From: Casuarius casuarius
Taxonomy: Eukaryota > Chordata > Aves > Casuariiformes > Casuariidae
DNA: 64,000 nucleotides
Assembly (NCBI GenBank): GCA_003342895.1
Contig: PTFA01000158.1
Span: 186,001 to 250,000, forward strand
Reading direction: 5' to 3'
Part shown: positions 1-11,800 of the stretch, in pieces
Numbering within the stretch: position 1 is the stretch's first letter
Layout of the letters: each line of letters begins with the position of its first letter
The notes under the pieces: generated by a model
The model's input: the letters and a program-made list of their open reading frames with translations, nothing else
The model's database searches: none
What the model was told of the DNA's origin: nothing
Made by a program: the position numbers and the translations under genes

Positions 1-2029
1 TTGTGACTTTCAAATCAGCCAGTACTGACAGTTATCATGACTGTGCTTGGATGTCATATACACAGTCATATACACTGTATACCATCTGTAATTTTTCAGC
101 AAAAGACACGTAAACCTTCTAAACCATTCTTGTTGCTCACTTTGCCCATCTCCATTGTCATAACATCTTTGTGCCCCAGACTGCATTATATTTTATTTCT
201 GTCTTTCCAGAGCATAGCTGGAAACTCAATATGCAGTATTTTTTCAGACCTATCCTCAGGCCAGTAATGCTGCTTGTAAGTTTTTCACTAAAATTGGTGG
301 TGAGTTTAAAACCCTGGAAGCATATGTTCCTTGTATTGAGCAAGTGATTGCAATGTGACTTGTATTTGATTCTTTATGTTTCCTCCTTTGTGCCCATAAC
401 AATAGTAGTACTGCTATTCAAAGTGCCATTAAACTGGCAGGCAACAGAGCTCTTGCAGAAATAGCCATGCAACAAGTGTGAAATAAGGACATAAACTTAC
501 AAAACCACACTCACAAGACCCAGACATCTTTCTTCATCTGCACCTGCCTCTTCGTGGAGACAGGAAAACAAGGTCTGCCAGCATGACACGAAAGTTGTCA
601 AATTTGGCCTTCTATGAACCGAAACAAGAAATGCCTTCCCTGACTTGGGATCCTTTTCTGAAAATGCCTGGCCTCCAGCCTTGACAAATCAACACCAAAG
701 AGAGTTAAATGCCATCATAAATTATATCTTGCATCAACAAATGTTCCACATATACTATATCCCATATGTAGATGTTATTTCCCTCCATATGGGCAGGAGA
801 AAGCTGCCTCAGCTGCAGTGAACAGAGCACTTAACTAAAACATCAGCTGAAGCAGGAGGTTCCAGCTGGTTGAAGCTCAGCTTACATGCTCCAGCGACTC
901 CTGGGACAGCAGAGATTCATGCATGGCCATGGAAGCAAACAGGAATTAAAGAAAGAAAATAGGCTGACTTTTATTCATCGGGCTCTGAGAGCCAGGTTTT
1001 GGGTGGGGGGTTCATCTGCCAACGTTTGAGTCAGATGGCAGAAAGCAACAAGCTTACTCCTTTTTTTTGTAATGCACTTATGAAAGTCAACAAAGTTTCT
1101 TCTCCCATCAGGGACTTTCACTTTACAATGTCACTTTGGCTAAAATTTGTCTTTTCAAACCAACTATCCGTGCAGAATTTGCTGTGGACGCTACTGTTTC
1201 TGTATTACCAAGGGAAACCTGAAACCTTCAGGCAGTAACAGTGTGGTAGGAAGAGGGAGAGGAGAGGACAGAAAAGTCTGACAAAGCACTAGGAGATTCC
1301 TTCAGGATTTTTAGGAACGTCTGTGAGGAAATAGTATTTTATTAGATTTCTCTTCCAAGAGATGCTACGACACTAACAAACCCACTATTCTTAACAGTTA
1401 GTTTTCTTTGAAATTAAGCATAATTGGACTAGCTATTCAGTATTGTTATATTAGGTGTAGCAGTAAAATATAAATATTTATGTGTTCCATAATATTTAAA
1501 CAAGAAATTAGATTTTCTTTTAACCTACCAATTAAGGGCCTTTAACTGGCAGTCCTACTGAACCATATAACAATTGTGAAAGCTTGCCCAGCTACAAGTA
1601 ACCCAGTACTTCTCCACATAAAAAATACTTTAAAAGCATAATTACATTTATTTTTCAGAGAAGAATAGTCTTTGTTGAGCTATGGCAATAAGAAAGATTG
1701 TAGCCTGTGCAAGTGGAACTGAATAGAAACCAGATTATAGATTACTGTGATCTAAATCATTTAATCATTCCCCCTTTTCCTCCTCCTTTCCTCAGACATA
1801 CTGTGTTTCTCTTGCCCGCGTGAAGGTTATTCATTGGATAAGTACTAGTTTTCGTTCTGAAAAGCTTTTCTCTATGTTTATTCACTGCTGCATTTTTTTT
1901 CCTGCAAGTTAATGTTTAGTATAAAGAAAAGACTATTTGGAAAAGCAAATATTCAAACTGTAATCCTTTGTGGGTGCTATTGAACTGGCATTTTGGTTTT
2001 CTCCTGATTATAGATTTAAATGAAGAAGA
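1..2029. other. Anonymous AT-rich noncoding stretch
   Basis: I see no gene, RNA gene or recognisable repeat here. Open frames are short and uninformative (the longest is about 79 codons). The stretch is mixed AT-rich sequence with short A and T runs. It could be intergenic or intronic, and the sequence does not decide between these. Confidence 0.6.
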
Positions 2030-2165
2030 AGGCTTAGCACTTTTACTCATTTTTATTAATTTTGCTGTCAACACTAGCCAGCTCTAATTAGCAGGATGTG
2101 CTGGGATTGCATAATGGATGCTCAGATGCTAGAAGTTTAAGAAAGCAGCTATATAATAAGCTGTC
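2030..2165. promoter_or_regulatory. Possible conserved noncoding element with homeodomain-type motifs
   Basis: The segment holds a CTAATTAG homeodomain core near 2085, followed by TTGCATAATGG, a POU-like or C/EBP-like string, near 2107. It has higher complexity than its flanks and no open frame. Vertebrate developmental enhancers often contain such clusters, but TAATTA is common in AT-rich DNA. The call is an inference from motif content and texture only, and conservation could not be tested. Confidence 0.15.
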
Positions 2166-4008
2166 TAAAATAAATTATTAAAGACAATTACTTTTTGTTT
2201 AAAAAAATAAAGTTCCTTATATAATGAAACCACAATATTTCTAGCAATGAAGGTGCTATAGAAACACTAAGCATTTTTATTAGCATTAATAATTTATATT
2301 CAGTAAATTCTTGTAAAGTAATGCTGATGTCTGAAGTTGCCTCATCAGATTTGAAATTCATCTCGTCAAAACCATATGTAGATTTATTTAGGAAACTGAA
2401 CTCTAAATAAAACATTGGGAAAATCTCATCAGAGAAGCATGAATTATTGCTCACATATTCCTTGGGTTAAGGTTATACCAGTTAGCTTAAGTTTGAAAAC
2501 TGATAAACGGCTATTACAGCAAGTCTTCATGAACCTATGAACGCATATTTATCTCTTTTCCAGCTCACATACAGGCCATTTATGACCATGGGGCATGTTG
2601 AGGGTGTTTAGCCACTGGCTCTGCTCAGGCTGGCACCCAATGAGTCACCAAGGGCACCTCTGCTCCTTCTGCACGTGGGCAATGAGTCTGGTCTGGAAAA
2701 TGCCTCCATGGCCTCCCTCAAAAGACACCAATCAGAGTGTCATGATCAGAAGAATTGCACTGCCAAATTCATGCTTTTTCTGGCTGCTTTGAAGACAATG
2801 CAGTCGAATGTTGATTCCATTATCTGTCTTTTCCATAAATGCAATACACTGGCTTTTGGGAAGCATGAGTATTCTGCTGCTGTAAGAGGTGGAACACCCA
2901 CCAGCCCTACATGGAATGATATATTTGCCCACTGTTGCTCATAAGCCACTTCTAAAAAAAAAGACAGAATGAGAATGCAACTGAAAGTGGATTTTTTTTG
3001 TTTGTTTTAACCAGTGTATTTAATACACATGTTTGGAGAGGCTGGGAAACAGACAGGTGGTGACCCATTAAGCTGGATATGCCACTGGAGGAACCATAAA
3101 ACAGACAGAGAGCTAACTGCAGCAGCTAAACTATCTTTGCACCTTCTCAAATGGCAAAAGCTTTCCTGTAATGTAATGAAAGTTATGATCATTTCAGTGG
3201 ATCCCCTGAAAATCTTTTAAAAATCCTTTGGAGTAATATAGGCATTTTATTGGATTATTTAATAAAAGACAGTAAGGAGGTGTTGTGAAAATTTAGATTA
3301 TAAGTCCATCACAACCCACTGCCTTCAGTGTTTAACTAGCCCTATAAATCTGGCTATTGATACACATCCACTTGAAATTCTGCTGCATAGATGATCAGTG
3401 GAAAATAGAAAAGAAATGAAATTTTAGAAAATAAGACGGTGGTGGTTCTGAACTTGGGAAAGTTTCTGATAAATCTTAATTCATTACTGCAGTGAGTCTG
3501 AGTAGGGAGAGCTGCTTAGACTTTTTGTTTTCCTTTCCTTTGAAATGTAATGAATAAATCACAATCCAAAACATTATCCTAATCTCAGTTCCAGCAACTG
3601 GAAAATGCTTTCACTGATATTTATCATGTTTTTATGTTTCTATGAAGCTTAAAATTCGTAAATATTAAAATAGAATCTTATCACTTAAATGTGCTCGTTT
3701 CTCAACAAATATAGCTGCTGGTTATCACTCAAATAATTCATTGACATTCAAGAATAGCTGCATTGCAAAGAGGGATGGCAGTTTTTCAGTACAAAATGAA
3801 ATATAAAAATATCTACGTATTACCCCTTTGAAGATCACAGCCCATTATCTCTTGCAGAGAAGACTCTTCCGTGTGCTCTTCCTTTGGAAAACTGTGCTTT
3901 AGGAGAGCTTTGCGCTCATTGGCACCTCTGCGAATGTGCTTTAGAAAAGAGCCACGCTAGCTAGAAGGTATAGCTCACTCCTACTTTATCTGGTTAGACA
4001 TACCAGAT
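2166..4008. other. Anonymous noncoding stretch
   Basis: Nothing recognisable. Several overlapping short frames at 2595-2950 occur on both strands, which is expected by chance and does not indicate a gene. A 65-codon frame at 3026-3220 has ordinary-looking composition but no recognised motif. Confidence 0.55.
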
Positions 4009-4070
4009 GGGCCGGATTGTGTTCTCCTTCGTCTGAATAGTGCTTTTCACCGTGAGCAGTCCCGCTGGTA
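4009..4070 (+). repeat. Possible relic of an old amniote repeat
   Basis: The string beginning gggccggattgtgttctcc and continuing to a 'gtgagcagtcccgctg' segment resembles, from memory, an old interspersed repeat of reptile genomes that opens with gggcc.gattctg and contains a gagtagtcccattg-like segment. A second similar string lies at 59237-59270. The match is short and diverged, and I cannot name the family with certainty. Confidence 0.2.
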
Positions 4071-6646
4071 CCCAGAGAGTCCGCACTGCACAGCGTTATC
4101 CTCTGCCGTTTTGCCGAAGCCTAGCACAAGGCTGCAGCGCTAAAATGCCAGCGTGATCTCCTGGGGGCCTGCTTTTAAGTCCTTATTTTGTCAGCAAATT
4201 CCTGGGTTGCCCTGCTATTGCAATGCCGCTGTTAAAGAGGAGCAGTGAGATTTGCTGATAAAGTGCTTTAAGATGAAGTTTACGTCTCAGAACATTACCC
4301 CCCTGTTATCTTCCCTCCCAGCTTCCCTGCTAATGTACCCATCCGTTCCCTCCCTCACTGCAAGCAGCTATGCTGGGTGCATACCACTGGGACTTGCAAA
4401 AGCTTTAAGATGGGCCCAGGCATATGACTCAAGGCGTAGCGTGCCTCCCTGAGCACGTACCTCTCCTTACGTCCTTATGTAACACTTGTCTTCGGAGGAG
4501 TGATGTTCAGTTTGGTTTCTCAAGAAAGCCTAGTGCATTGTGTCTGCAGGTTTAAGTGGGTTTCTTACTGCGTGTGTTGCCTTCTCGCAGGAGTGCGTCA
4601 CTCCATGTTCTGTGGTCCTGTGCCCCAAATACATATGCAAGCTGCTTTTTCTGTGCAATTGCACACTGAGCAAGAGAGGTGTGAAACACACCCAGTGGGA
4701 TTCTTAAACCTTTCTATATTGCTTACCTTTGCTTTAACTGTTCCAAAAGGATCGGTTTTAACTGTGAGTAGGTTTGAAAGTTCTCTTAGAGGCACTGCAG
4801 TAGTTATGTACTTTAAGGAAGAAAGGTGCTATAGGAATGCCAGTGCTTTTTTATGATTTCAAATTATGGGGGTATTTTCCTTTGTACTATTTTAACACAT
4901 TCCAAAGAATGACTGTAAGCAAGCTGTCGTATCCTCTTCCATAAAATAATGTGTTTGCAGTTCAGGTCTCATTTTATAAAATATCTTCTATGGGGCATGC
5001 AGTTGCACAGTGACATAAGTGGAAATGCTGCTACGTCGATATTTAAATGCTCTCAGTTAGACAGTGTGATCGGTGGGCAGGTGTTAAAACGGCAGCTCTC
5101 ATGCTCAGGTGTTGAAGGATAAGGGCATTAATCCCTGCATCTCACTTTTGCATGTGTCCAGTCGGACAGTGGTATTCATTCACTTCAGGGTTGCTACATC
5201 AGTTATCACATCCTCAGGTTATGCTGTTTGGACAGCAAAGGGTACTTTTAAGATCAAGTCTCACAGTTAAATAAGCATTGTTAGTGCAGCTTAGTTATAA
5301 TCTTTTTCTAAAGATCTTTAATATTTTTGTATTAAATGCTTCAGCTGTGATCTACATAAAAGGGAAAGCATATGGAAACAAATTCTAGAAAACACTAAGT
5401 GAAATTGCTTACCTCTCTACCTCCAGTAGAGGCGGTAGCAGACAGCAGTTATTCACCATTTATGTGATTTATTAGTACTTGAGATATTCTTCAAATTATA
5501 TGATGAGGATCTCTATTGGTAAGAGAGTTTTCTTCAAGTAAGAATTCCCTTTAATATACTTAATAATAGGTTACCTATTTGACTGTTAATCTTTATTTGC
5601 TGATAAATATACTTGGAGAAGAAATGAGAAACAGCAAAATGAGAAAATGTTAGTGTTTACATTCTGAAGAAAAAAATAAGAATGGTTGCTAAATCGAGGG
5701 GCTTCTAGAACTTATTATAGCACCTTTGCAGTCATAAATAATGTAACATCACTGTAGTTTCCCTCTGGTTCACTAACTTTTAACACACCTGCCAGAAAAG
5801 TTGAATTACAGATTGGAAGGTAAGCTATTATTATTTGGTGTAAAATACATTTGATTTTTAAAGGGGAAAAATGGGAGGATTTCTTTTGTTCCTTTTTCTT
5901 TCTGTCTGTCAGTCTGCACGGTGAGGAAATATCAAGGAAAGGCAGAAATGAGTCTGATTTATTGAATATCACTAAGTTTGTTCCGTTTTCTGTTGTTTAT
6001 GTTTGTTTGTTTGTTTAAGTGAACGTAACTTACCCTAAAGTTTTTTTTATACTATAAATGTTAGGCTGCAGATTAATTCTGTGCACTGTTATTATAATAA
6101 CAAGCAAGTTTGAGAGGACATAAAGAACATAAAGAAAAAAGGTGAATAAGTCAGAAAAGAGCCTTTCTGGTGAATTTTGAAAAAGGGTCAGTAACTGTTT
6201 TTGTGAATTAGTGCTTTGCTGTGTTGGTACCCAAAGTTTTTGGAAAAGGAGCAGTGAGCAATAATGCTTTTTTCTGTTTCATGCTGACCATAGCAACTCT
6301 TTTTTCATTTTTCACAGGTATTGAATTCCAATGAAATAAGTTTCTGGTTTATAATTCTGCCGGTAGCAAACAGGAAAGTACTGTTCAATATTACTAATTG
6401 TTAATTTTATTGAATTGTTTTCACTGTTGTCATCATAATCATCATGGATGGATCTGTGTCTAATGTTAGAAAAGTGGATAGGAGGTAAGGCACTAAATGA
6501 AAAGCCACTGAAAAAGAAAACAGGTTGCAAAATGTGAGCTAAGTCAAGAATTATGTATGAGGAACTTATTTTTCAGGTTGAAACAATCTTGATTACTGTC
6601 ACTGAGAAGGCTAAGCCTCACTGTCCTGTCAAACATTAAAAATAAC
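4071..6646. other. Anonymous noncoding stretch
   Basis: The first few hundred bases are slightly richer in GC and CpG (about 4070-4450) than the rest. A frame of 118 codons at 4500-4856 begins GTG-ATG, has no recognised motif and is within chance expectation. A short (GTTT)4 microsatellite lies at 6001-6016. Nothing else stands out. Confidence 0.5.
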
Positions 6647-6661
6647 AAAAAAAAAAAAAAA
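6647..6661 (+). repeat. A15 homopolymer run
   Basis: A run of fifteen A follows 'aaaaataac', with an ATTAAA string about 10 bases upstream. This could be the tail of a decayed retroposed copy, but the sequence before it is not recognisable. A plain homopolymer is the safer description. Confidence 0.9.
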
Positions 6662-7894
6662 GAAAGACAGACAAGTATACTAAATGAGTATTTCAACTAC
6701 AGATTTTGCTGCTGAATATTTTTATTTATGTGTTCATCTATCCTATAGCATATAGAATAATGCAAAATGAGACTGAAATCTGTCCATATGAGGAATCTGG
6801 TTTCATGTATAGCTTTCAGGAGGTGACATGTAAGGAAATGACTGCTGTTAGTAAGCGCCTTTCGAAAGCACTGATTTTTAACCACAGTATCATAGCTTTA
6901 AGAGATGAGTCAAACTGACTCCTTTGTACTCTGTTAAGCTTAATCTTTACAGACAAAGTCTTGAACTACATGGAGGATGAGACAAGAGCTAAACTTTAAA
7001 GAAGATGGTATGCTTCTTTGGAAAATGCAAAATGTCAGTATATTCCTAAAATAGATACAGATTAGATAGTCAGGCAAGGGACTGATGGAATAATATATTT
7101 GGATTTGTTTTATCCATCTGCATAAACTCAAGGTAGATCTACAGGGATCCAGCAAACACTCATAAGAGTAATACATCCAGAACATTCATTTTCTCAGGAC
7201 TTACCTATATCCCAAGGAGGTAATTGGAAAAATGACCTTTAGTTTTAGATGTTTTGTTTTACGTAGATTCTTTTTTAGCAGTGCAAAGTAATTATAATGC
7301 CAATTAGGTACTTGTTTTGTGAATGTTTCAGACTCTTGAAGGTGAGGTTGTATCAAAGGATAGAGACTCCAGAACTAAGGCACAAATGGTGATGAGTTTC
7401 AGAAACCTGTTCCCTAATGTCTGTATCTACTTTCCACATTGTTTGCATGACTTCCAAATTATTAGCAATTGCAAATCAGATTTTCCAGTGCTGTGAGTTT
7501 GTCTTCAAAGACTGACATATGATTGTCAGTTGACTCAAATCAAGCTGCATAGAACAGAATTTAAGTTGATGAGTTTGAATTTTAAATTGCCTATTTCATC
7601 CACGATATTGGAAGCTTTATACTTTGCTTCCTTTAGATACTCCATGACACTGAGAAAAATAACAGCTTCAGCAAGGGTGCTGTACCTTACAATAATTTAG
7701 GCTATACCTTACAATATCATTTCATGCTCTGTTTGTGCACTTTTTTGCTTCCTTGTTTATAGCAGTAAAAACACTAGCCAACACCCTAAAATTCATGATA
7801 TTCTTTAAAAACAACAATGAAAAAAAGAGCATTGACTTCTGGGGTAGGGTGGTGTCAGTACCTGTCCATGCTCTGTCCGTGCTCAGGGGTGGGT
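6662..7894. other. Anonymous noncoding stretch
   Basis: No gene or repeat recognised. Open frames at 6697-7185 are short and lie on both strands. Sequence just before the assembly gap turns G-rich (gctcaggggtgggt). Confidence 0.5.
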
Positions 7895-7904
7895 NNNNNN
7901 NNNN
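7895..7904. other. Assembly gap of ten N
   Basis: Ten undetermined bases sit between a G-rich left flank (ggggtgggt) and a G5 right flank. The gap length may be a placeholder. An open frame drawn through the gap (7735-8058) contains undetermined residues and is not evidence of a gene. Confidence 0.98.
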
Positions 7905-10900
7905 GGGGGTGTCTGGAGAAAAAGGAGCTGGGGCTGTTGAAGGACATAGCAGGTATCTGAAGGTAGAGGAGAAAGTGAGAGGTCCTGTGGTTACGGACTC
8001 CGTGTGTATCTGCAGAGAGAGGGGGGATATGAATACTGAGGTACTAATGATACTGTGATCATCAGCTACCAGTAGTGAAACACAATATATGGAGAGATGG
8101 AAACACAGCTCCTGTTAACGAGGTTAGGAAGTTTATTGTGATGGGGGCCAAACATGTACAATGATTGTATTAGAAGTGAAATTTTCATATAATCAAAGAA
8201 TACAGTGTTGAAGCTTTAAGAACTGTTCAAATACTGCAAAATGAAGGAGAAATTTGGGAGAGACAGCAACCGTATTATCTTTGGCATGTCTCTTTATTGC
8301 TATGCTAAAGCAGTTAGTGAAGGACTACCTCTCTGATTCAGCATAACCATGCCTGTGTTTTATTAGTGAATGCTAAATTAAGCTGCTGTTTTGAAATAGC
8401 TGTTTTTGAATCACTGATTATGTATAGGATTTAAATTCAGAAATACTGAGTGTCAGAGAGTGTCTGACATCTACGTTAGTTGATTCCAAAACTGTTGGCA
8501 AATACGGGACTTTCTTTTTAATCCATAGCCAGGTTCTATTAGTGACTCTTTAATGTTTGGGTTAAACAAAAGGAAATCTTCTAAATGGAGACTTAGTCAT
8601 CATTAAACAGCTCAGAAATGAGAATTTTAACAAAGATTCCTATGTTTTCTTACACTGGGTGACAAGTTACTGTAACTCTTTTCATAAAGGCTCTTGTTCA
8701 GTAATGTTTATTATTACTAACTGGTTTCCTCAATTTTGAAACTGTGTTATGAACTTAATATAATAGATGAGATTAAATGCTCAGGTAATAATGACAGTTT
8801 GGAAGTAATACTAATTGAGAGTAGAATCCAAGCTTCCTGATTAAAATGCTTTATTTAGATACTGCTTTACCTATATTTTAGGCACTTGACTCCATGAGAT
8901 TCTGTGATCCAAACTCCCTCAAATTATAGCATCTACAGGAAAAAATGGGTGTCACTGAAGATCTGCAGGACACCATCCAGCCCAGCTAAGTCAGGCAGGT
9001 GCTTTTCTCCATTGGGCAGATAAGGAATGCAGTGCTTTCCAGTCTGCTTAAGTTAGGTGTGCATTTGTCAATTGAATACAAGGAAAACCAAGAGCAAATG
9101 CAAAGTGCATTATCCACTTAGGGTATTGTCCAATAAGCTGTCTTCTAGAGTTGGGTGTATAATAGTGAAGAGCAGAATAGAGAGACTTTGGTATAACAGG
9201 TGAGCATTTAGAGTATTTACCTGTAGAAAGGGAGACGTGAATTCCTTGTTCTTTTTGGCCTGAGGAAGACCGAGCCCAGATCCTAGAAAAATGCTCTGTT
9301 CTGTAGACATCAGAATAAGCCCTTGAATGAAGGGAATTTCCAACCTTGCCTCTGAAGCTGGATACTGCTGAGACAAGATTGTAACACAAGACGCAGAGTT
9401 GGTCAGGAGCCAAGTGGCTACAGCATTCACTGGAGTCAGGAGAAGACACAGGGTTTCCTGTCTGCTTATGGAACTGTTTTGTTTCTTAATCAATCTATAA
9501 ATATGTCTTGGTCTTGACTAAAATCTAATTTTGGAGTTGTGTGGAATTCAAGGCAGATTTGCCTGGAAAGGGGCTGCCTGTCTCAGCCTGGATCGCAGCA
9601 GAGCTCTGGATGGGAGATGATTGCCCGTTTACCCAAAATAGGCACATCTGACCATGTGTGGACCACAGGAGACTGTCAGGCTAACTGGGGAAGTGTTTGA
9701 TGAGGTTAGGTTGTCTGGGCAGTCCTGGAAAGTGAAAAGGCTACACTGCTGATTTGAGATTTATATGGATTTAGGATTTATGTGAGTTTTCATGTCTAAA
9801 TCTTAATTTAGTTGGATTCTTTCCCTGGGTAGCACTCATCTGGTACTACTCTTTCACAGTATATTTTAAAAGATGATGACAGAAGCAGTCTTTGTGACAT
9901 TTTAAATTTAAATCCTGATCTCTGATCTGTTACTCAGTTTACCATTTAAAATTAATGGGATTTCTGCCTAAGATATACAAGACAATTGAATAATTCACAC
10001 AAAACAGCTTGACTTTATATTGCTGATAAGTAGGAAATGGCACAACTCTTATGTGTTCAATTATTTCTGTACCATCTCCTCAAATCTATGAGCAAAATTT
10101 ATACTTATACTTGCATGAGAGCAACTTGAAGCATCTCTGAACTGCCAGAGCAGTATAAGCAATGTTAATGGAAGTGAGATTTGAGACCTGTGATTTCAGT
10201 TGTGTTGCTTTAGACCACAGCTTTTGGGGAAATGAAGGGGTTTGAGGAAACTCACTCGATAACTGGCAGCTCCCAGAGGATGTGTTATGACTTTCCCACA
10301 TATTTCTGTATGATGTATCTTGACAGCATCAACACTCTTCTGACTGCTATAAATGAGCGTTCCTACAGGCAACCGAGGAACAGGAATTGTTACTGTCTCG
10401 GGCTTGCAAAAAGAAGCCAGCAGGAACTTTCCTTTCCTTGCAGACATCTATTCAGGACTACCTTCGACATTGCTTTACCTTTTTCATCGTCTTACTTAGA
10501 AAAGTCTCTTCCCCTGTATGAAGATGATTAATGCATTACGATAGGTTGATTCTGGTGACTTGGCTGTGGTTTAACATACTGGCTGCGTATTTTCCCCATG
10601 TAAAAATTTGTGTTTAGAGAGGAGAGTGATTTGTTCATTACCCATACACTAGGTCTGGCAATACTGCTGTTAACTGCTTGTTTTTTCTTTTGCCCTTGAT
10701 GAATTTAAATAAGTTACTGTTGTTTCTTCATACTTCTCCAAGGTATTTGACTAGATTGTCTAAGATCATTAGCTGCAAAATTAAAAGTACACAGTATTAA
10801 TAACAACAGAGCAGATGACTCTTGGTGGTGTTTGTTGTGTCATTATGCACTGGAAATCTTTCTTTCAAACGTATTAGCATCTGTTTTGGTATTCTCCAAA

Positions 10901-11279
10901 GATCAGTCTTTGGTCTTTCTTTCTACTTGTACAGTGACAGTGGTAATAAAATTTTTAATCATTTTAGTCTGTTCAATGCTTAGAGAAAGTTAGAGAAATA
11001 GACTCTGAATTACGGTGGCTCTCAAGAGAAAGAAAAATGTTAGATTTTTGATGATAGATGCATGGGCATTTTGTTAACAAATTTTTCCTGAAATCTCTTT
11101 TAAATTATTCAAGCTGGCTCCTCTGTTGAAATATCATAAAATATTTGGTAACTAGTAGATTGCTTTTGAAATGTACTGAGCATAGAATCCTGAAGCGAGG
11201 CGCCAGATCATTAAAGAATGATTTTCCCTTATTACACTATCAAATGTTTCCTCTGTTTAGTAATCATTAGATAGCTATA
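7905..11279. other. Anonymous noncoding stretch
   Basis: No gene can be supported. Two overlapping minus-strand frames (9048-9449, GTG start, and 9110-9493) have no recognised motif. Around 10086-10531 one plus frame and two minus frames overlap. The plus frame (10232-10531, 99 codons, ATG, G at -3) is unrecognised and ends before any splice-like site. The 9540-9740 portion is somewhat GC-richer. I see no repeat family in this span. Confidence 0.5.
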
Positions 11280-11390
11280 AATCATAGAATCATAGAAAAG
11301 TCCAGTTTGGAAAGGACATCTGGAGATTATGTGATCCACCCCTCCAGTAAAAGCAGGGCCGTAGATTAGGTTATCCATGGACTTGCTAAA
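11280..11390 (-). mobile_element. CR1 LINE fragment, 3' end only
   Basis: The plus strand reads aatcatagaatcatagaa, the reverse complement of the CR1 3' terminal octamer repeat. It continues as a diverged CR1 3' UTR ('tttggaaaggacatctggagat', 'gtgatccacccctcc', 'gcagggcc'). The element is in minus orientation with its 3' end at the left. Only about 110 bp remain, as expected for a 5'-truncated CR1 insertion, and it is too diverged to be recent. Confidence 0.85.
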
Positions 11391-11694
11391 ATCTGCTGGA
11401 TTTGATGTTTTCCCTTTGATTTTTTAGCAGACTTATCACTAGAACTAAAATATTTATGTACGTGGCTGAGCTTTAGCTAGTTTTATTTTCAATGTAATTG
11501 ATAAAGCTGTTGAGATCTACTCATCCTGTTGTTCCTCTGTGGCATCCACCAGTGTTCCTTGACCAACAATTTTATCTTGTTGCTTACGTTAAAGGTGCTG
11601 ATATAGGGGTTCCTTAGAAAGGATCCATTTGTGCATACAAGCCTTTTCTGCTTGTACACATTTGCCCATTGATTGCAGTGTTTCAGAGAAAGAA
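11391..11694. other. Anonymous spacer
   Basis: The CR1 similarity fades at about 11390. No feature is recognised between it and the old relic to the right. Confidence 0.5.
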
Positions 11695-11800
11695 AAAAAC
11701 AATTTGCATTTCTGCACTGCCTTCCACTGAGGGGTCTTAAGGCATTTTATAAACCCCCAACAACTAAGTTCTCATCCATGCACATGAGATAGATAGGCAA
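11695..11800 (+). repeat. Ancient amniote interspersed repeat (MIR/L3-type)
   Basis: The string 'gcactgccttccactgagg' followed by 'cttaaggcattttataaac' matches, with heavy divergence, the well-known 'cacctttcatccgaggat' / 'ctcaaagcactttacaaac' portion of old amniote L3/CR1- or MIR-related repeats. It carries no coding information. The family is assigned from memory of the consensus and the boundaries are approximate. Confidence 0.45.

Noticed and set aside
9048..9493. Two long overlapping minus-strand frames (133 and 127 codons)
   Set aside because: They occupy the same DNA in different phases and neither product resembles a known protein. The first opens with GTG. Chance frames are the simpler explanation.
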